In this document: positions 1 to 9,865 of the stretch, piece by piece | Layout of the letters: every line of letters begins with the position of its first letter | Position numbering within the stretch: position 1 is the stretch's first letter | DNA from: Salinivibrio sp. ES.052 | Lineage (GTDB): Bacteria; Pseudomonadota; Gammaproteobacteria; Enterobacterales; Vibrionaceae | DNA: 64,000 nt | Reading direction: 5' to 3' | Assembly: GCF_900141775.1 (NCBI RefSeq) | Contig: NZ_FSRI01000001.1 | Span: forward strand, 1,768,251 to 1,832,250 | The notes under the pieces: generated by a model | What the model was told of the DNA's origin: nothing | The model's input: the letters and a program-made list of their open reading frames with translations, nothing else | Database searches by the model: none | Made by a program: the position numbers and the translations under genes

Positions 1-686
1 ATAAAGGTACCAGCAAGTTTAAAGATCAAGGCGAGTTTAAAGATCTTCGCGCCGTTTTCTCTATTCACCCAGAACCGTTCACCGTGGTAGCACGTGCCGA
101 TGCAGACATTACAACCTTTGATGATCTGGAAGGTAAACGCGTTAACATTGGTAACCCAGGATCAGGTCAGCGTGGCACCATCGAAGTACTGATGGATGAA
201 ATGGGCTGGGATATGGACAAATTTGGCCAGATCTCAGAGCTAAAAGCAGCTGAACAATCAAAAGCCCTGTGTGACAACAAAATCGATGCCATGGTCTATA
301 CCGTGGGTCACCCAAGTGGTGCCATTCAGGAAGCGACTACCGCGTGTGACAGTGTCTTGGTCGAAGTCGCAAACGATGCGGCTAAACAACTTATCGAAGA
401 CCGTGACTACTACCGCCAAGCGATCATTCCAGGCGGCATGTACCGTGGCAACGACAATGACGTCACCACCTTTGGTGTGGGTGCAACCTTTGTATCTTCT
501 AACCAAGTACCTGAAGACGTGATCTATAACGTAGTGAAAGCGGTATTTGAAAACTTTGACGACTTCCGTCGTCTGCACCCTGCGTTTGCCAACCTGAAGA
601 AAGAAGAGATGGTAAAAGACGGCCTATCTGCCCCCCTTCACCCAGGTGCTGCGCGCTACTACCGTGAAGCCGGATTGATTGAATAA
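1..686 (+). CDS. TAXI-family TRAP transporter solute-binding protein, 3' part
   Basis: C-terminal part of a periplasmic solute-binding protein of the TAXI type, which captures a substrate for a tripartite ATP-independent periplasmic (TRAP) transporter. The reading frame is already open at base 3 and runs through FSIHPEPFTVVAR, so the start and signal peptide lie outside the window. TAXI-family signs are the DLEGKRVNIGNPGSG stretch early in the visible part, the AMVYTVGHPSGAIQE segment and the FGVGATFVSSNQVPEDVIY segment before the C-terminal helices, ending in HPGAARYYREAG. The membrane subunits are not in view and may lie upstream. A strong hairpin terminator follows the stop. The substrate cannot be read from the sequence; glutamate or other dicarboxylates are known for some relatives. 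The family call is firm. Confidence 0.9.
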   Translation, partial: KGTSKFKDQGEFKDLRAVFSIHPEPFTVVARADADITTFDDLEGKRVNIGNPGSGQRGTIEVLMDEMGWDMDKFGQISELKAAEQSKALCDNKIDAMVYTVGHPSGAIQEATTACDSVLVEVANDAAKQLIEDRDYYRQAIIPGGMYRGNDNDVTTFGVGATFVSSNQVPEDVIYNVVKAVFENFDDFRRLHPAFANLKKEEMVKDGLSAPLHPGAARYYREAGLIE

Positions 687-702
687 TCAACCCCCGCTTA
701 CC

Positions 703-733
703 AAAAAGCGAGCGTTTAACGCTCGCTTTTTTT
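703..733. terminator. Bidirectional intrinsic terminator between the TAXI gene and mltA
   Basis: A nine-base-pair stem (AGCGAGCGT with ACGCTCGCT, three-base loop) is flanked by A and T runs on the two sides. It can therefore end both the plus-strand TRAP gene and the converging mltA transcript. Confidence 0.85.
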
Positions 734-765
734 ATTTCCTCAGGAGTCTCTCCTAACCTTGGCCT

Positions 766-1857
766 TTAGGGCTGGCTCACCACTTGTGGCGCTAAGGCAT
801 CTAGCTTCCAAACCCGACCAAAGTGTTTGTAATGGCCGGCTTGCTCGCCTGCTTCACGACCCATGCCATGGTATAAATCCAAGTGATTTTCTTTCACCGC
901 GCCACCGGTATCCAATGCCATTAACAGCTTGAGTACATGCTCGCCCGTCCAATTTCCTTGTTCATCAAGCTGGGGCACTTCGGCAAGCAATACACTTCCC
1001 ATGGGTAAATAACGTCGATCCGCTGCCACAGACGCCCCCGCTTTCAACGGAATACCTGCCGTGCCACTGACTGGGGCAGCCGCTTTTGGCGTAAAGAAAA
1101 CATAAGAGGGGTTTTGCTCGAGTAATTCACGCACTTCATCTTTACTGTGGGCAGCCACCCAATCTTGGATCGCTTTCAGCGACATTTTTTCGCGCGGGAC
1201 TTCCCCGTTCTCAATCAAGACTTTGCCAATGCTGACATACGGGTGACCATTCTTGCCACCGTAAGCAAAGTATTCTAGTTGGTCGTTGTCGCCAAAATGG
1301 ACAAAGCCACTCCCCTGCACTTCCATAATAAAGTTATCAATCAACGAAGCGCTGTATCCAAGCACTAGCCCTTGTTCTTCAAGCGCACCGGCATAAATTG
1401 CGGCCCTATCCGGACAGTCAAACTCACATTCCGGTTTGGCATACACGGGATAACGAAATAAGGCATCCGGTTGGTGACGCATCTCTATCACAGGAGAAAA
1501 GTAACCTGTAAACATCACGTTACCAAAGTCATCGCCGCCTCCCATTTGATTCACGCCCAAACCATAGTCAGCAAGCGCTTCAATATCTCCACCAGCGTCT
1601 AACCAAGCTTGTAGACGTTGATAGACAGCCTGATGTTTGGCTACCAAGGAGGGCGACTTAACCTCGACTTCAGCAAGCTGATCCTGAAATAAACTGAAAT
1701 CGCGCGGGCTCTCCGATACCACCTGAGGAACTGGCGTTAAAATGCGTTCAAAACGCCCATCCTGATACTGCTGCCCTCGATCGGTTGGACGGACACAACC
1801 CGCCAGTGCTAACACACACCCTACTACTGCTAACGCTTTAATCACACCCGTTCCCAA
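766..1857 (-). CDS. mltA: Membrane-bound lytic murein transglycosylase A
   Basis: Outer-membrane lipoprotein that cleaves peptidoglycan glycan strands with formation of 1,6-anhydromuramic acid. The N-terminus is a lipoprotein signal with lipobox LAGC (Cys21). The MltA domain follows (GNVMFTGYFSPVIE, then FIMEVQGSGFVHFGD and GYGGKNGHPYVSIGK-like segments). The C-terminal 3D domain carries the conserved aspartates, including the one in MALDTGGAVKENHLDLYHG that matches the catalytic region. The length, 363 residues, is that of E. coli MltA (365). It is a single gene facing the TRAP gene, with a shared terminator between them. The upstream neighbours are a small unknown gene and DUF2850/argA. Nothing looks damaged. 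Confidence 0.93.
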   Translation of the reverse strand: MGTGVIKALAVVGCVLALAGCVRPTDRGQQYQDGRFERILTPVPQVVSESPRDFSLFQDQLAEVEVKSPSLVAKHQAVYQRLQAWLDAGGDIEALADYGLGVNQMGGGDDFGNVMFTGYFSPVIEMRHQPDALFRYPVYAKPECEFDCPDRAAIYAGALEEQGLVLGYSASLIDNFIMEVQGSGFVHFGDNDQLEYFAYGGKNGHPYVSIGKVLIENGEVPREKMSLKAIQDWVAAHSKDEVRELLEQNPSYVFFTPKAAAPVSGTAGIPLKAGASVAADRRYLPMGSVLLAEVPQLDEQGNWTGEHVLKLLMALDTGGAVKENHLDLYHGMGREAGEQAGHYKHFGRVWKLDALAPQVVSQP

Positions 1858-2076
1858 TCAATTGATTTATAGCGCTAAGGCTCGCAAAAAGCAGTGAGCT
1901 TGGCAATCACTTCTCGTTCTCAAGTTGTAACTGTCTGCAAAACAATACAGAAATATTGTGATGCTATTCAGATTATCTCAGCCAGGGGGGCGGTGTTCAT
2001 CAAAGTGTCATATAATTATTATGTACTGTCCTTGCAACAAAACTGCATAGAAAGTGCAACATAAAGGAGTAAAGCT

Positions 2077-2295
2077 GTGATGGATTTAAAAGTTGGTCGT
2101 TCAACGCTACTTGATAGCGATGCAGTGGAATACCAGTGGATTCGCATGATGGCCAGTGAAGGATGCACCCGCCATGTTATCAATACCAGTATCCAACGCT
2201 GCCTAGGTGGCGATCCAGAAACCGCAGATTTACTACGACGCATCGCCACCAAGCAATGTTCGGTTAATGAATTATTATCGACTCTTGAATCGTAA
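2077..2295 (+). CDS. Small protein of unknown function, 72 residues
   Basis: I do not recognise a family. The gene is credible because an AAAGGAG ribosome-binding site (2063-2069) stands just before the start, the frame is free of interruption, and the product is a balanced soluble sequence with a likely helical C-terminus (PETADLLRRIATKQCSVNELLSTL). It contains three cysteines. The start may be GTG at 2077 (seven bases after the RBS) or ATG at 2080 (ten bases after). No membrane segment or signal peptide is seen. It is transcribed divergently from mltA and lies tail-to-tail with the DUF2850 gene. No function is proposed. Confidence 0.6.
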   Translation: MMDLKVGRSTLLDSDAVEYQWIRMMASEGCTRHVINTSIQRCLGGDPETADLLRRIATKQCSVNELLSTLES

Positions 2296-2385
2296 AAGTA
2301 CTAGTCCAGTATGCTATACGCCCTGAAACGCAAAATATAAACGCCAAGTAGGATATGTCACGCATCTAGAATATGGTGCCTGGCA

Positions 2386-2781
2386 TCAGTCAGCTTTAAT
2401 GAAAAAAGAGGTGTAATGGGCCGGCGATAAGCGTTCTAGGGTGCTTTTGTTTTCAATCCGATAAACATAATTCTGAGAACCAATCGAGTAACGAAACTGA
2501 TCTCCATCAAACTGGTACTCGGTTGTAATTTGGCTGCCATTTGTATAGACGCCATCAGGTCGGATCTCAAACCGATCAGCCGCATATGGCGCGACATCTT
2601 TTTCAACCCACTCACCATATAAATCAGACAGGCCAACATCGGGGGCAAATATTGCTGGCTGGGTCGCCACTAAAAAGCCCGTACCACCAAATAGGATAAA
2701 TAAGAGTAAAAGAACAACTTGTTTCGTTTTTCGCACGCGTTTACCCCTCAATGCATTTTTAGCACAGTTTAACTGACCCAT
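2386..2781 (-). CDS. DUF2850 domain protein, membrane-anchored
   Basis: A short vibrio-type protein of the DUF2850 family: an N-terminal basic stretch and one membrane segment (about residues 20-40, rich in L, F and G), then a small extracytoplasmic domain with GEWVEKDVAPYAADRFEIRPDGVYTNG and a repeated Tyr/Phe-rich strand pattern (EYQFDGDQFRYSIGSQNYVYRIE). The function is not established for the family. The topology implies the C-terminal domain is periplasmic. It is divergent from argA, with about 170 bases between the starts. The start is uncertain because the first 15-18 residues before the membrane segment could be trimmed. Confidence 0.75.
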   Translation of the reverse strand: MGQLNCAKNALRGKRVRKTKQVVLLLLFILFGGTGFLVATQPAIFAPDVGLSDLYGEWVEKDVAPYAADRFEIRPDGVYTNGSQITTEYQFDGDQFRYSIGSQNYVYRIENKSTLERLSPAHYTSFFIKAD

Positions 2782-2892
2782 TACTTTACTTTAGACGCTG
2801 AGAGCCAGATTGTGATCTCACTTCCGTAACCCACCCGTTGAAGGCAAGCCAGTACTCGCCCTTCTAGCGAAGTCTCTGGCACCGTGAAAGAC

Positions 2893-2945
2893 TTGACATA
2901 AACAGCAAAAAAAGCATAAAAAGGCATGATTAATGAATAATTAAA
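2893..2945 (+). promoter_or_regulatory. Candidate argA promoter and possible ArgR half-site
   Basis: TTGACA at 2893-2898 is followed after 17 bases by ATAAAA. Downstream, at about 2932-2945, is TTAATGAATAATTAA, an inverted repeat containing TGAATAATTA, which resembles one half of an ARG box. The right half does not match the ArgR consensus well, so arginine repression is plausible but unproven. Confidence 0.4.
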
Positions 2946-2950
2946 CGGAC

Positions 2951-4282
2951 ATGCACGTGAAGATAAGAAGTACCGCCCTGGTTAAAGGATTTCGCCAATC
3001 GGCGCCGTATGTCAATGCTCACCGAGATAAAACCGCGGTGATCATGCTTGGCGGCGAGGCAATGGCGGATGAGAACTTTCAAAATATCGTCAATGATATC
3101 GCGCTACTCAATAGCCTAGGCATGAAACTGGTATTGGTCTTCGGCGCCCGTCCACAGATTAATCGCGCTCTCAATCAGTACGGACTGGAAACGCCTTATC
3201 ACAAAGCAATACGCATCACCGACAGCCACGCGCTTGAAGTAGTCAAACAAGCCGCCGGCCAAGTGCAGCTCGACATCACGGCGCGTTTATCCATGGGGCT
3301 CAACAACACCCCAATGGCGGGCGCCCAGATTAATGTGATCAGTGGCAATTTTGTTATTGCTCAACCGTTGGGCGTCGATGAAGGGATTGATTATTGTCAT
3401 AGTGGCAAAATTCGCCGCATCGATATTGATGGTATTCAGCGACAATTGGATCAAAACGCGATCGTGCTGATGGGGCCGGTAGCCAGTTCAGTGACAGGGG
3501 AATGCTTTAATCTCACCTCCGAAGAAGTGGCGACTCAGGTCGCGATTCGGTTACGCGCAGACAAGTTGATTGGCTTTTGTTCCGAGCAAGGGGTGCTGAA
3601 CCAAGATAATGAAGTGATTTCTGAGTTACTCCCTACCCAAGCCCTTCCGCTCTTAGAAGCCAGAGAAGCTGCTGGCGATACTGGCTCTGGCACCAGTCGC
3701 TTTTTACGGGGCGCGATTGCTGCGTGTCGCGCGGGCGTTACGCGTAGCCATTTGATCAGCTATAAAAAAGACGGGGCCTTGATCCAAGAGTTGTTCTCGA
3801 TTGAGGGGATCGGCACCCAGATCGTGATGGAGCGTGCCGAAAAAGTGCGCCAAGCCCAAATTGACGATATCGGTGGGATCTTGGATTTGATCCGGCCTTT
3901 GGAGCAACAAGGGATCCTGGTGCGCCGCTCACGAGAACAATTGGAGCAGGAAATCCCACGCTTTACCATCATCGAACGGGACGGGTTAGTGATAGGCTGT
4001 GCGGCGCTCTACCCATTTAGTGACGCGCGCACCGGCGAGATGGCATGCGTCGCCATTCATCCGGACTATCGTGATGGCGACCGCGGCGTCATGCTGCTCA
4101 ATCACCTCAAACAACGCGCCAAAGCCAAAGGGCTCGAAACCATTTTTGTGCTCACCACCCACAGTCTACATTGGTTTTTGGAACAAGGTTTTTTGCTCTC
4201 CGATGTGTCAGCGCTCCCTAACACCCGTCAAGAGCTATACAACTATCAGCGCCGCTCTAAGGTACTGACCCTATCGCTTTAA
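2951..4282 (+). CDS. argA: Amino-acid N-acetyltransferase (N-acetylglutamate synthase)
   Basis: First step of arginine biosynthesis: acetyl-CoA plus L-glutamate gives N-acetylglutamate. The N-terminal amino-acid-kinase-like domain (about residues 1-285) binds the arginine feedback inhibitor and carries [27 protein letters not shown] and [13 protein letters not shown]. The C-terminal GNAT domain (about 295-443) carries [15 protein letters not shown] and the acetyl-CoA-binding [17 protein letters not shown]. At 443 residues it matches the gammaproteobacterial ArgA length. It is a single gene between DUF2850 and the recBD pair and is convergent with recD, with only about 12 bases between stop codons. 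No defects are seen. Confidence 0.96.
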   Translation: MHVKIRSTALVKGFRQSAPYVNAHRDKTAVIMLGGEAMADENFQNIVNDIALLNSLGMKLVLVFGARPQINRALNQYGLETPYHKAIRITDSHALEVVKQAAGQVQLDITARLSMGLNNTPMAGAQINVISGNFVIAQPLGVDEGIDYCHSGKIRRIDIDGIQRQLDQNAIVLMGPVASSVTGECFNLTSEEVATQVAIRLRADKLIGFCSEQGVLNQDNEVISELLPTQALPLLEAREAAGDTGSGTSRFLRGAIAACRAGVTRSHLISYKKDGALIQELFSIEGIGTQIVMERAEKVRQAQIDDIGGILDLIRPLEQQGILVRRSREQLEQEIPRFTIIERDGLVIGCAALYPFSDARTGEMACVAIHPDYRDGDRGVMLLNHLKQRAKAKGLETIFVLTTHSLHWFLEQGFLLSDVSALPNTRQELYNYQRRSKVLTLSL

Positions 4283-4294
4283 CTGGCTTCGCTA

Positions 4295-6136
4295 CTATAA
4301 AGGCGCCAACAAAGCATCTGGCAAGCCGCTATAACGAGCGGTGCGTGCGCCCACACCGTGACGTAATACCGGCCAAGACGCGTAGAGATCAAGCTGGCGC
4401 TTCGCCCGCGTAATGCCGGTGTAAATCAGCTCGCGAGTGATCACCGGTGAAATCGTAGGCGGACACACCAGCACTGTGTGCGCAAACTCCGAACCTTGTG
4501 ATTTATGCACCGTCATCGCAAACGCGGTTTGATGGGCGGGCAGGCGGCTGGCAAGCAAATAGCGCACTTCGCTATCGTGGGTTTCAAACGCCACCCGCGT
4601 GATCCCCTCATGCTGCACCGCAATCCCAATATCACCGTTATACAACCCTAGGGCATGGTCGTTTTGCAAAATCATGATCGGCCGACCGTGATACCAGGTA
4701 TCTCGCTCTTTAGCGATCAACCCTGCGGACGCTAAATGCTGCTCAATGGCTTGGTTGAGGCCAGCGACGCCAAACGGACCTTCAGTCAATGCGCATAACA
4801 ATCGAAATTGGCTAAAGGCACTCAGCACATCCACCATTGATGACGGGGTTTCGAGCGTCGCATTATCGAGTGTCGTTAAGTAATCGCGATATCCTGCCAC
4901 CGCTTGTTGCATCAGGGTCTGATAGCTGTCATCACTCAGCACATGGTGGGTAATATCGCCATAGCCGCGTTTTAACACCGCCCCCACCTCAGCCATTTCT
5001 CCTCGGTTCACCGCAAAGGCAAGCTGACCAATGCCGGATTGGGCATCAAAACGATAACTTTTGCGCAGCAGGCAAAGGGCACTGGCAATCGCTGGCGCGT
5101 GCGGGTTGTCTGGTACGTCAAAGCCTGTCAGTTGGCTTAAACGCGCTGCTTGCGCCGCTGGATAGCCCGCCTCGGCGTACTGACAAATATCGCCTAACAC
5201 CGCCCCTGCTTCCACAGAGGCAAGCTGATCTTTATCCCCCAGCAAAATAATGCGTGTTGAGGGCGCCAAGGCATCGAACAGCTGCGCCATCAAAGGCAAG
5301 TCCACCATTGAGGCTTCATCGACAATCAACACATCCGCATGCACGGGATTATTTTTATGATGGCGAAACGCTACTCGCTGCGGAATCGCCCCTAATAATC
5401 GGTGAATGGTACTGGCTTGGGTCGGCAGCGCCGCTTTCACGTCATGATCAACAGGCAAGGCGGCAATCGCCCGTCCCAGTGATTCGGTCAATCGGTTGGC
5501 CGCTTTACCGGTCGGGGCGACCAATTTGATAGTGAGCGCTGCAGACGTTGTACGCTCGGCGTGGTGCGACGCCATCAGCGCCGCCAACAAACGGGCGACG
5601 GTGGTGGTTTTACCCGTGCCCGGGCCCCCTGAAATCACCGCAAAAGGCTGGGTCAACGCGGTGGCTGCCGCCACTTTTTGCCAATCAATCTCCGCCTGTG
5701 AGGCGGCAAATAAGCTATCCAGGGTTTGTCTGGCCTCATCCGGTACCGATAGCGCCGTGAGACGCTGGCGAATATGTCCCGCCACTTGCTGCTCTGCATG
5801 CCAGTAGCGATGTAAATACAGTCGGTGTCCGGCAAGCACCAAGGGCGTTGACTGCATCCCATCGGATACGACTGAGGCCTGCGCCAATTGCTCGCTTGGC
5901 GCTTGGCTATCAATATGTTCCAGCAAGGGCTGCCACGCGACATCAACGGGTGGCTGCCACTGGCGCAAGTCAAGGCAGACATGGCCTTTCCCCACTTCGC
6001 GACTCAACAGTGCCGCCCATACTGTGATAGCCGCCTTATCTAATTGGGTTTCTTCTTCGCCCATCAAACAAGCAAATTGCACATCAATCGCTCGCAATTC
6101 CCCACGCTGGTAAAGCGCCATTAATGCTTGCTTCAT
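4295..6136 (-). CDS. recD: Exodeoxyribonuclease V alpha subunit
   Basis: The fast 5'-3' helicase of RecBCD, which processes double-strand breaks for RecA-dependent repair and degrades linear foreign DNA. Walker A is GGPGTGKT at residues 170-177, Walker B is VDEAS at about 272-276, and a motif with FAMTVHKSQGSEF followed by ELIYTGITRAK lies near the C-terminus, as in the UvrD/RecD superfamily. The length, 613, is close to E. coli RecD (608). The start codon overlaps the recB stop (ATGA, 6133-6136), so the two are translationally coupled. recC is separated from recBD by another gene (see 9866-12112). Confidence 0.96.
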   Translation of the reverse strand: MKQALMALYQRGELRAIDVQFACLMGEEETQLDKAAITVWAALLSREVGKGHVCLDLRQWQPPVDVAWQPLLEHIDSQAPSEQLAQASVVSDGMQSTPLVLAGHRLYLHRYWHAEQQVAGHIRQRLTALSVPDEARQTLDSLFAASQAEIDWQKVAAATALTQPFAVISGGPGTGKTTTVARLLAALMASHHAERTTSAALTIKLVAPTGKAANRLTESLGRAIAALPVDHDVKAALPTQASTIHRLLGAIPQRVAFRHHKNNPVHADVLIVDEASMVDLPLMAQLFDALAPSTRIILLGDKDQLASVEAGAVLGDICQYAEAGYPAAQAARLSQLTGFDVPDNPHAPAIASALCLLRKSYRFDAQSGIGQLAFAVNRGEMAEVGAVLKRGYGDITHHVLSDDSYQTLMQQAVAGYRDYLTTLDNATLETPSSMVDVLSAFSQFRLLCALTEGPFGVAGLNQAIEQHLASAGLIAKERDTWYHGRPIMILQNDHALGLYNGDIGIAVQHEGITRVAFETHDSEVRYLLASRLPAHQTAFAMTVHKSQGSEFAHTVLVCPPTISPVITRELIYTGITRAKRQLDLYASWPVLRHGVGARTARYSGLPDALLAPL

Positions 6137-9100
6137 ACCGACTCTCCAGCAAAGAGGTTGTCCAAGGCGTCAATCAGCGCCTTATCGGGACGGTGCGCGA
6201 ATACGCCGGTCTCGCCGCTATCGCTGGCGCCCCGTAAAAAGAAATAAAACACGCCCCCCACATGGGTGTCGTAGTCATAATCTGGGATCCGCTGTCGCAA
6301 AAAGCGGTGCAACGCCAAGGTATAGATCTGGTACTGAAAGTCGTATCGGTGTGCGATCATCGCCTCTTTGAGCGCCTCAGGATGGTAATCGGCCACGCTA
6401 TCCCCCAAATGGTTCGACTTCCAATCCAGCACGTAATACTTACCATCGGCGCGGAAGGTTAAATCGATAAAGCCTTTTAGCATCCCGCGCGCCGTGTCAA
6501 AGGTGAGCTGGCCAGCACGCGCTGATAGCGCATCGTATCGCGCGGCGAGTCGGTTCAATCGCTGGCAGTCTAGTGCGGCCAAAGGCATCACGAACTCCAT
6601 CTCCGTTAATCGACTGGTATTATCAATATGGTTGAGCATCAACCCGTGCTCATTGAGCGGGTGTTTCAATACCTGTGTCATCCACTGCTGCAATATCGGG
6701 CACCACTGTGGGTCATAGTTTTCCAAGCTAAGATGATGGGTAATAAGCTCAGCGATTTCTTCACTCATCAAATCGGCGGTAAAGTCCACCTCTTCAAATA
6801 AGGTATGTAAAAAGGTACCGGCTCGCGCCCCTTTGGGAAACGCAAAAACCGACCAAGGATCCACCGCCACATCCGCCGTCTCCTCGTCAGCGAGATCATC
6901 GTCCGCGTCCAAGTCATAACTGGCCAATGTTGGCAAGGCACTGATGTGATGGCTTTGTTTTAGCAGCCCTGAGTAACTGGTTAAGCGCCACTGACGGTCA
7001 ATCTTGCCGTCGAAGTGACGCGCGCTTAGCGCCTCGTGGGAGCCTGTTTGAGGGGCATAACGGCTATCATCCGGCTCAGGCGGGGCGACCACAGCCACCG
7101 CATCGCTCGCGCTTGCTAATCCAGCCAAACTCTCGGCCAGCAGGCTAGCATCACCGGCTTCTCCATGCTGGATCAAATACCCAAGGGCCGTTAGGTGCAA
7201 GGCCGAGTCTTTTTGCCGACTGTTACCTTGTTTAAGGGGCGCACAGCCAATAAAACACCCATACACGGCACGGGTCACCGCCACGTACAGCAAGCGGATA
7301 TCTTCAGCCAGCCGCTCTTTTTCAGCGCGCTCTTTGCCTTCATCGACATTATCCAGCGCCAGCACCGGCTGATACTGTTCATCGTGATAAAACGGTTGGC
7401 TGCTTTCGCGATACTGACAAGCAAACGGCAAGTAAACCAGATCGTATTCCAAGCCTTTCGATTTATGGATGGTGACGATTTGCACCAAATCACGCTCCGA
7501 CTCCAACCGCACCTGCTGCTCTTCCGATTGTTGAACCGGCTCGGCCATTCGCTCTTGTAGCCAGCGGATCAGCGCGTGTGGGTTGTCCAATTGCTGGCTG
7601 GCACTTTGCAGCAACTCCGCGATATGCAAAAAGTCGGTCACACAGCGCTCGCCTTGCGGCATCGCCAACCAGTTTTCTGCCACTTGGCGGGCACTGGCGA
7701 CTTGGCGAAGCATCGGCATCACCCCACGGCGCTGCCAAGTGTCACGGTAATGGCTAAAGGCCACCACCTCTTGCTCCCACAAGGCTTCGTCTTGATTGAG
7801 TAACGCCAGCTTCTCGGCGGTCAAGCCAAATAAGGGGCTGGCTAGTGCCGCTCGCAACTTACGCTCGTTTTCAGGCTGCATCACCGCCACTAAGATGCGC
7901 TCAATATCACTGGCGACAGGGCTGGCGAACACATTATCACGGTTAGAAAGATAGACAGACGCCACGCCTTTTTCGGCCAGCGCTTGCTTGACCAGCTGTG
8001 CCTCGCGTCCGGTGCGCACCAACACAGCGATATTGTGCGGCTGAATTTCGGCTTGGCCGGAAGGAGTTTGTAGATAACTATTGCCCGCCACCGATTGATT
8101 GAGTACCTGAGTGATATGCTGTGCGGTACTCACCGCTAAGGTCTGTTCAAAATCTTGCTTGGCACACAATTCATCCGGGCTGTGATGCCAAAAGGTGAGC
8201 GCGGGCTGCTCGTTTCCCTCCACCACCAGCGCTTTTTGTTTGGCGCTAGGCGAAGAGGCCACCGCTAAAAAGGGAATGCTGTCTTGATAAACGAACGGCG
8301 CCTTAGCACGTGAGAACAAGGCATTGACCCCGCGCACCATACCATCTGTCGAGCGCCAGTTAGTAGCAAGGTTGTAGTGATCACTCACCTGCGCACGGGC
8401 ATGAATATAGGTGAAGATGTCGGCACCACGGAAGGCATAAATCGCCTGCTTAGGGTCGCCAATCATCATTAAACCGGTGCACTCACCCCCTTCTTCTTGC
8501 TCTTCGAATACAGGGGCATCGTCCGCCACTGGCGGCTGATAGACAGTGCTAAAAATCTGATATTGCAGTGGGTCGGTGTCTTGGAATTCATCAATCATTG
8601 CCACCGGATATAAGCTGCGAATACGCGCAGCCAACTGGCCTTGGCTATCTTGGTCAAGTGCGCTGGCAAGTTGAGAAAGGAGATCGTCAAACGAGAGCCA
8701 CCCTTGGCGGCGTTTTTCTTGGCGGAGCAGCTGCCGCACGTCTTTAATCGCCAGTGCGGTTAATCCCGGCTTTAACGTCGGCGGCTGATCAACCAATGCC
8801 TGAATGTGATCAAATAGCGCCAGACTCGGTGGCTCGGCTTTGCTCTTGGCCGCTAATGTCTGTTGGGCGAATTTTTCTAATTTGTCGGGTAATTGGTAAT
8901 CAAGCGTCTCGGCATTAGCCCATTGTTCCATCGCATTAAGCCAATTCGCCAGATGATCTTTACGATAACTGCGGCCATCGAGCTTGGCGGCGCTGAGCTG
9001 GTCGGTGATCTGCTCCCCGGCCTCGCGCCATGCGCGCTTCACCGCATCAATCTTGGCAATCGCCGCTTGGTGTGCCGCCATGAGATCTTCGCCGAGATCA

Positions 9101-9714
9101 GGCGCCTTAACCGTGACAGCCGGCCCGGATAAATAGGGCGCAATCTCTTTTAATAAGGCCTCTGGTGCGGGCCAGTAGCTGCTCACCACACCGGCTAACG
9201 ATTTTGGCAGCGGATAAAAACGACGACGCCAAAAATCGGCCGCCGCGCGCGCTTTAATTTGTCGCTCGTCGGTGACAAATTCATGACTGAAGAGGCTGCC
9301 CGATTCAAACGCATTTTGGGTCAGCATCCGCTGACAAAAACCGTGAATGGTATAGATAGCCGCTTCGTCCATCTGACGCTCGGCCTCTAACAGTCGCTGC
9401 GCCGCGGTTTTATGATCGCTAATCTCTGCTAGTAAAGGGCCAATGATAGGATCGTCACTCTCCCCGCGCATAAAGGCAAAACGTGCCTCATGGATACGAC
9501 GCCGAATACGGTCTTTTAGCTCTTGGGTTGCCGCTTCGGTGAAGGTCACCACCAGTATTTGCTCGACCCGACACGGCGCTGCGCGGCCATGCCCAAGCAA
9601 CAATCGCAGGTACAAGCCAGCAATGGTAAATGTCTTGCCGGTGCCAGCGGAGGCTTCGATTAATCGGACGCCATCAAGTGGCAAGGTGAGCGGGTTGAGG
9701 ATCTGCGGTTCCAT
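6133..9714 (-). CDS. recB: Exodeoxyribonuclease V beta subunit
   Basis: Helicase-nuclease subunit of RecBCD. Walker A is ASAGTGKT at residues 21-28. The DEFQDTDPLQYQIF helicase motif lies mid-protein, then MIGDPKQAIYAFRGAD, and VTIHKSKGLEYDLVYLPF in the second RecA-like half. The C-terminal nuclease domain ends with GFIDLTFRADGKYYVLDWKSNHLG, where Asp1097 and Lys1099 match the nuclease-essential DxK motif. The length, 1193, fits the family (1180 in E. coli). recB is preceded by a terminator belonging to the upstream PHP gene, so it probably has its own promoter in 9715-9820. A TACAAT-like -10 is visible at 9745-9750 without a convincing -35. The ribosome-binding site is weak. Confidence 0.96.
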   Translation of the reverse strand: MEPQILNPLTLPLDGVRLIEASAGTGKTFTIAGLYLRLLLGHGRAAPCRVEQILVVTFTEAATQELKDRIRRRIHEARFAFMRGESDDPIIGPLLAEISDHKTAAQRLLEAERQMDEAAIYTIHGFCQRMLTQNAFESGSLFSHEFVTDERQIKARAAADFWRRRFYPLPKSLAGVVSSYWPAPEALLKEIAPYLSGPAVTVKAPDLGEDLMAAHQAAIAKIDAVKRAWREAGEQITDQLSAAKLDGRSYRKDHLANWLNAMEQWANAETLDYQLPDKLEKFAQQTLAAKSKAEPPSLALFDHIQALVDQPPTLKPGLTALAIKDVRQLLRQEKRRQGWLSFDDLLSQLASALDQDSQGQLAARIRSLYPVAMIDEFQDTDPLQYQIFSTVYQPPVADDAPVFEEQEEGGECTGLMMIGDPKQAIYAFRGADIFTYIHARAQVSDHYNLATNWRSTDGMVRGVNALFSRAKAPFVYQDSIPFLAVASSPSAKQKALVVEGNEQPALTFWHHSPDELCAKQDFEQTLAVSTAQHITQVLNQSVAGNSYLQTPSGQAEIQPHNIAVLVRTGREAQLVKQALAEKGVASVYLSNRDNVFASPVASDIERILVAVMQPENERKLRAALASPLFGLTAEKLALLNQDEALWEQEVVAFSHYRDTWQRRGVMPMLRQVASARQVAENWLAMPQGERCVTDFLHIAELLQSASQQLDNPHALIRWLQERMAEPVQQSEEQQVRLESERDLVQIVTIHKSKGLEYDLVYLPFACQYRESSQPFYHDEQYQPVLALDNVDEGKERAEKERLAEDIRLLYVAVTRAVYGCFIGCAPLKQGNSRQKDSALHLTALGYLIQHGEAGDASLLAESLAGLASASDAVAVVAPPEPDDSRYAPQTGSHEALSARHFDGKIDRQWRLTSYSGLLKQSHHISALPTLASYDLDADDDLADEETADVAVDPWSVFAFPKGARAGTFLHTLFEEVDFTADLMSEEIAELITHHLSLENYDPQWCPILQQWMTQVLKHPLNEHGLMLNHIDNTSRLTEMEFVMPLAALDCQRLNRLAARYDALSARAGQLTFDTARGMLKGFIDLTFRADGKYYVLDWKSNHLGDSVADYHPEALKEAMIAHRYDFQYQIYTLALHRFLRQRIPDYDYDTHVGGVFYFFLRGASDSGETGVFAHRPDKALIDALDNLFAGESV

Positions 9715-9820
9715 ATCATTATTTCATCGCCTAGTCTGCTCGCTATTGTAGCAACCCCTTGGGGTAAAACATATTCCAACGAAGCTAACCAAGCGGAGCC
9801 CACTAACGTTACGATCAAAA

Positions 9821-9841
9821 AAGGCCAGCATGGCTGGCCTT
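9821..9841 (-). terminator. Terminator after the PHP hydrolase gene
   Basis: The stem AAGGCCAGC/GCTGGCCTT has a three-base loop and is followed on the minus strand by a T run. It lies 25 bases after the stop of the PHP gene and about 106 bases before recB. Confidence 0.85.
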
Positions 9842-9865
9842 GGTTCGTTTATTGAGACTCAACGC

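Noticed and set aside
5254-5529. Plus-strand frames opposite recD and recB
   Set aside because: Codon-bias shadows of the long minus-strand genes; translations are Arg/Pro/Ser-rich with no motif.
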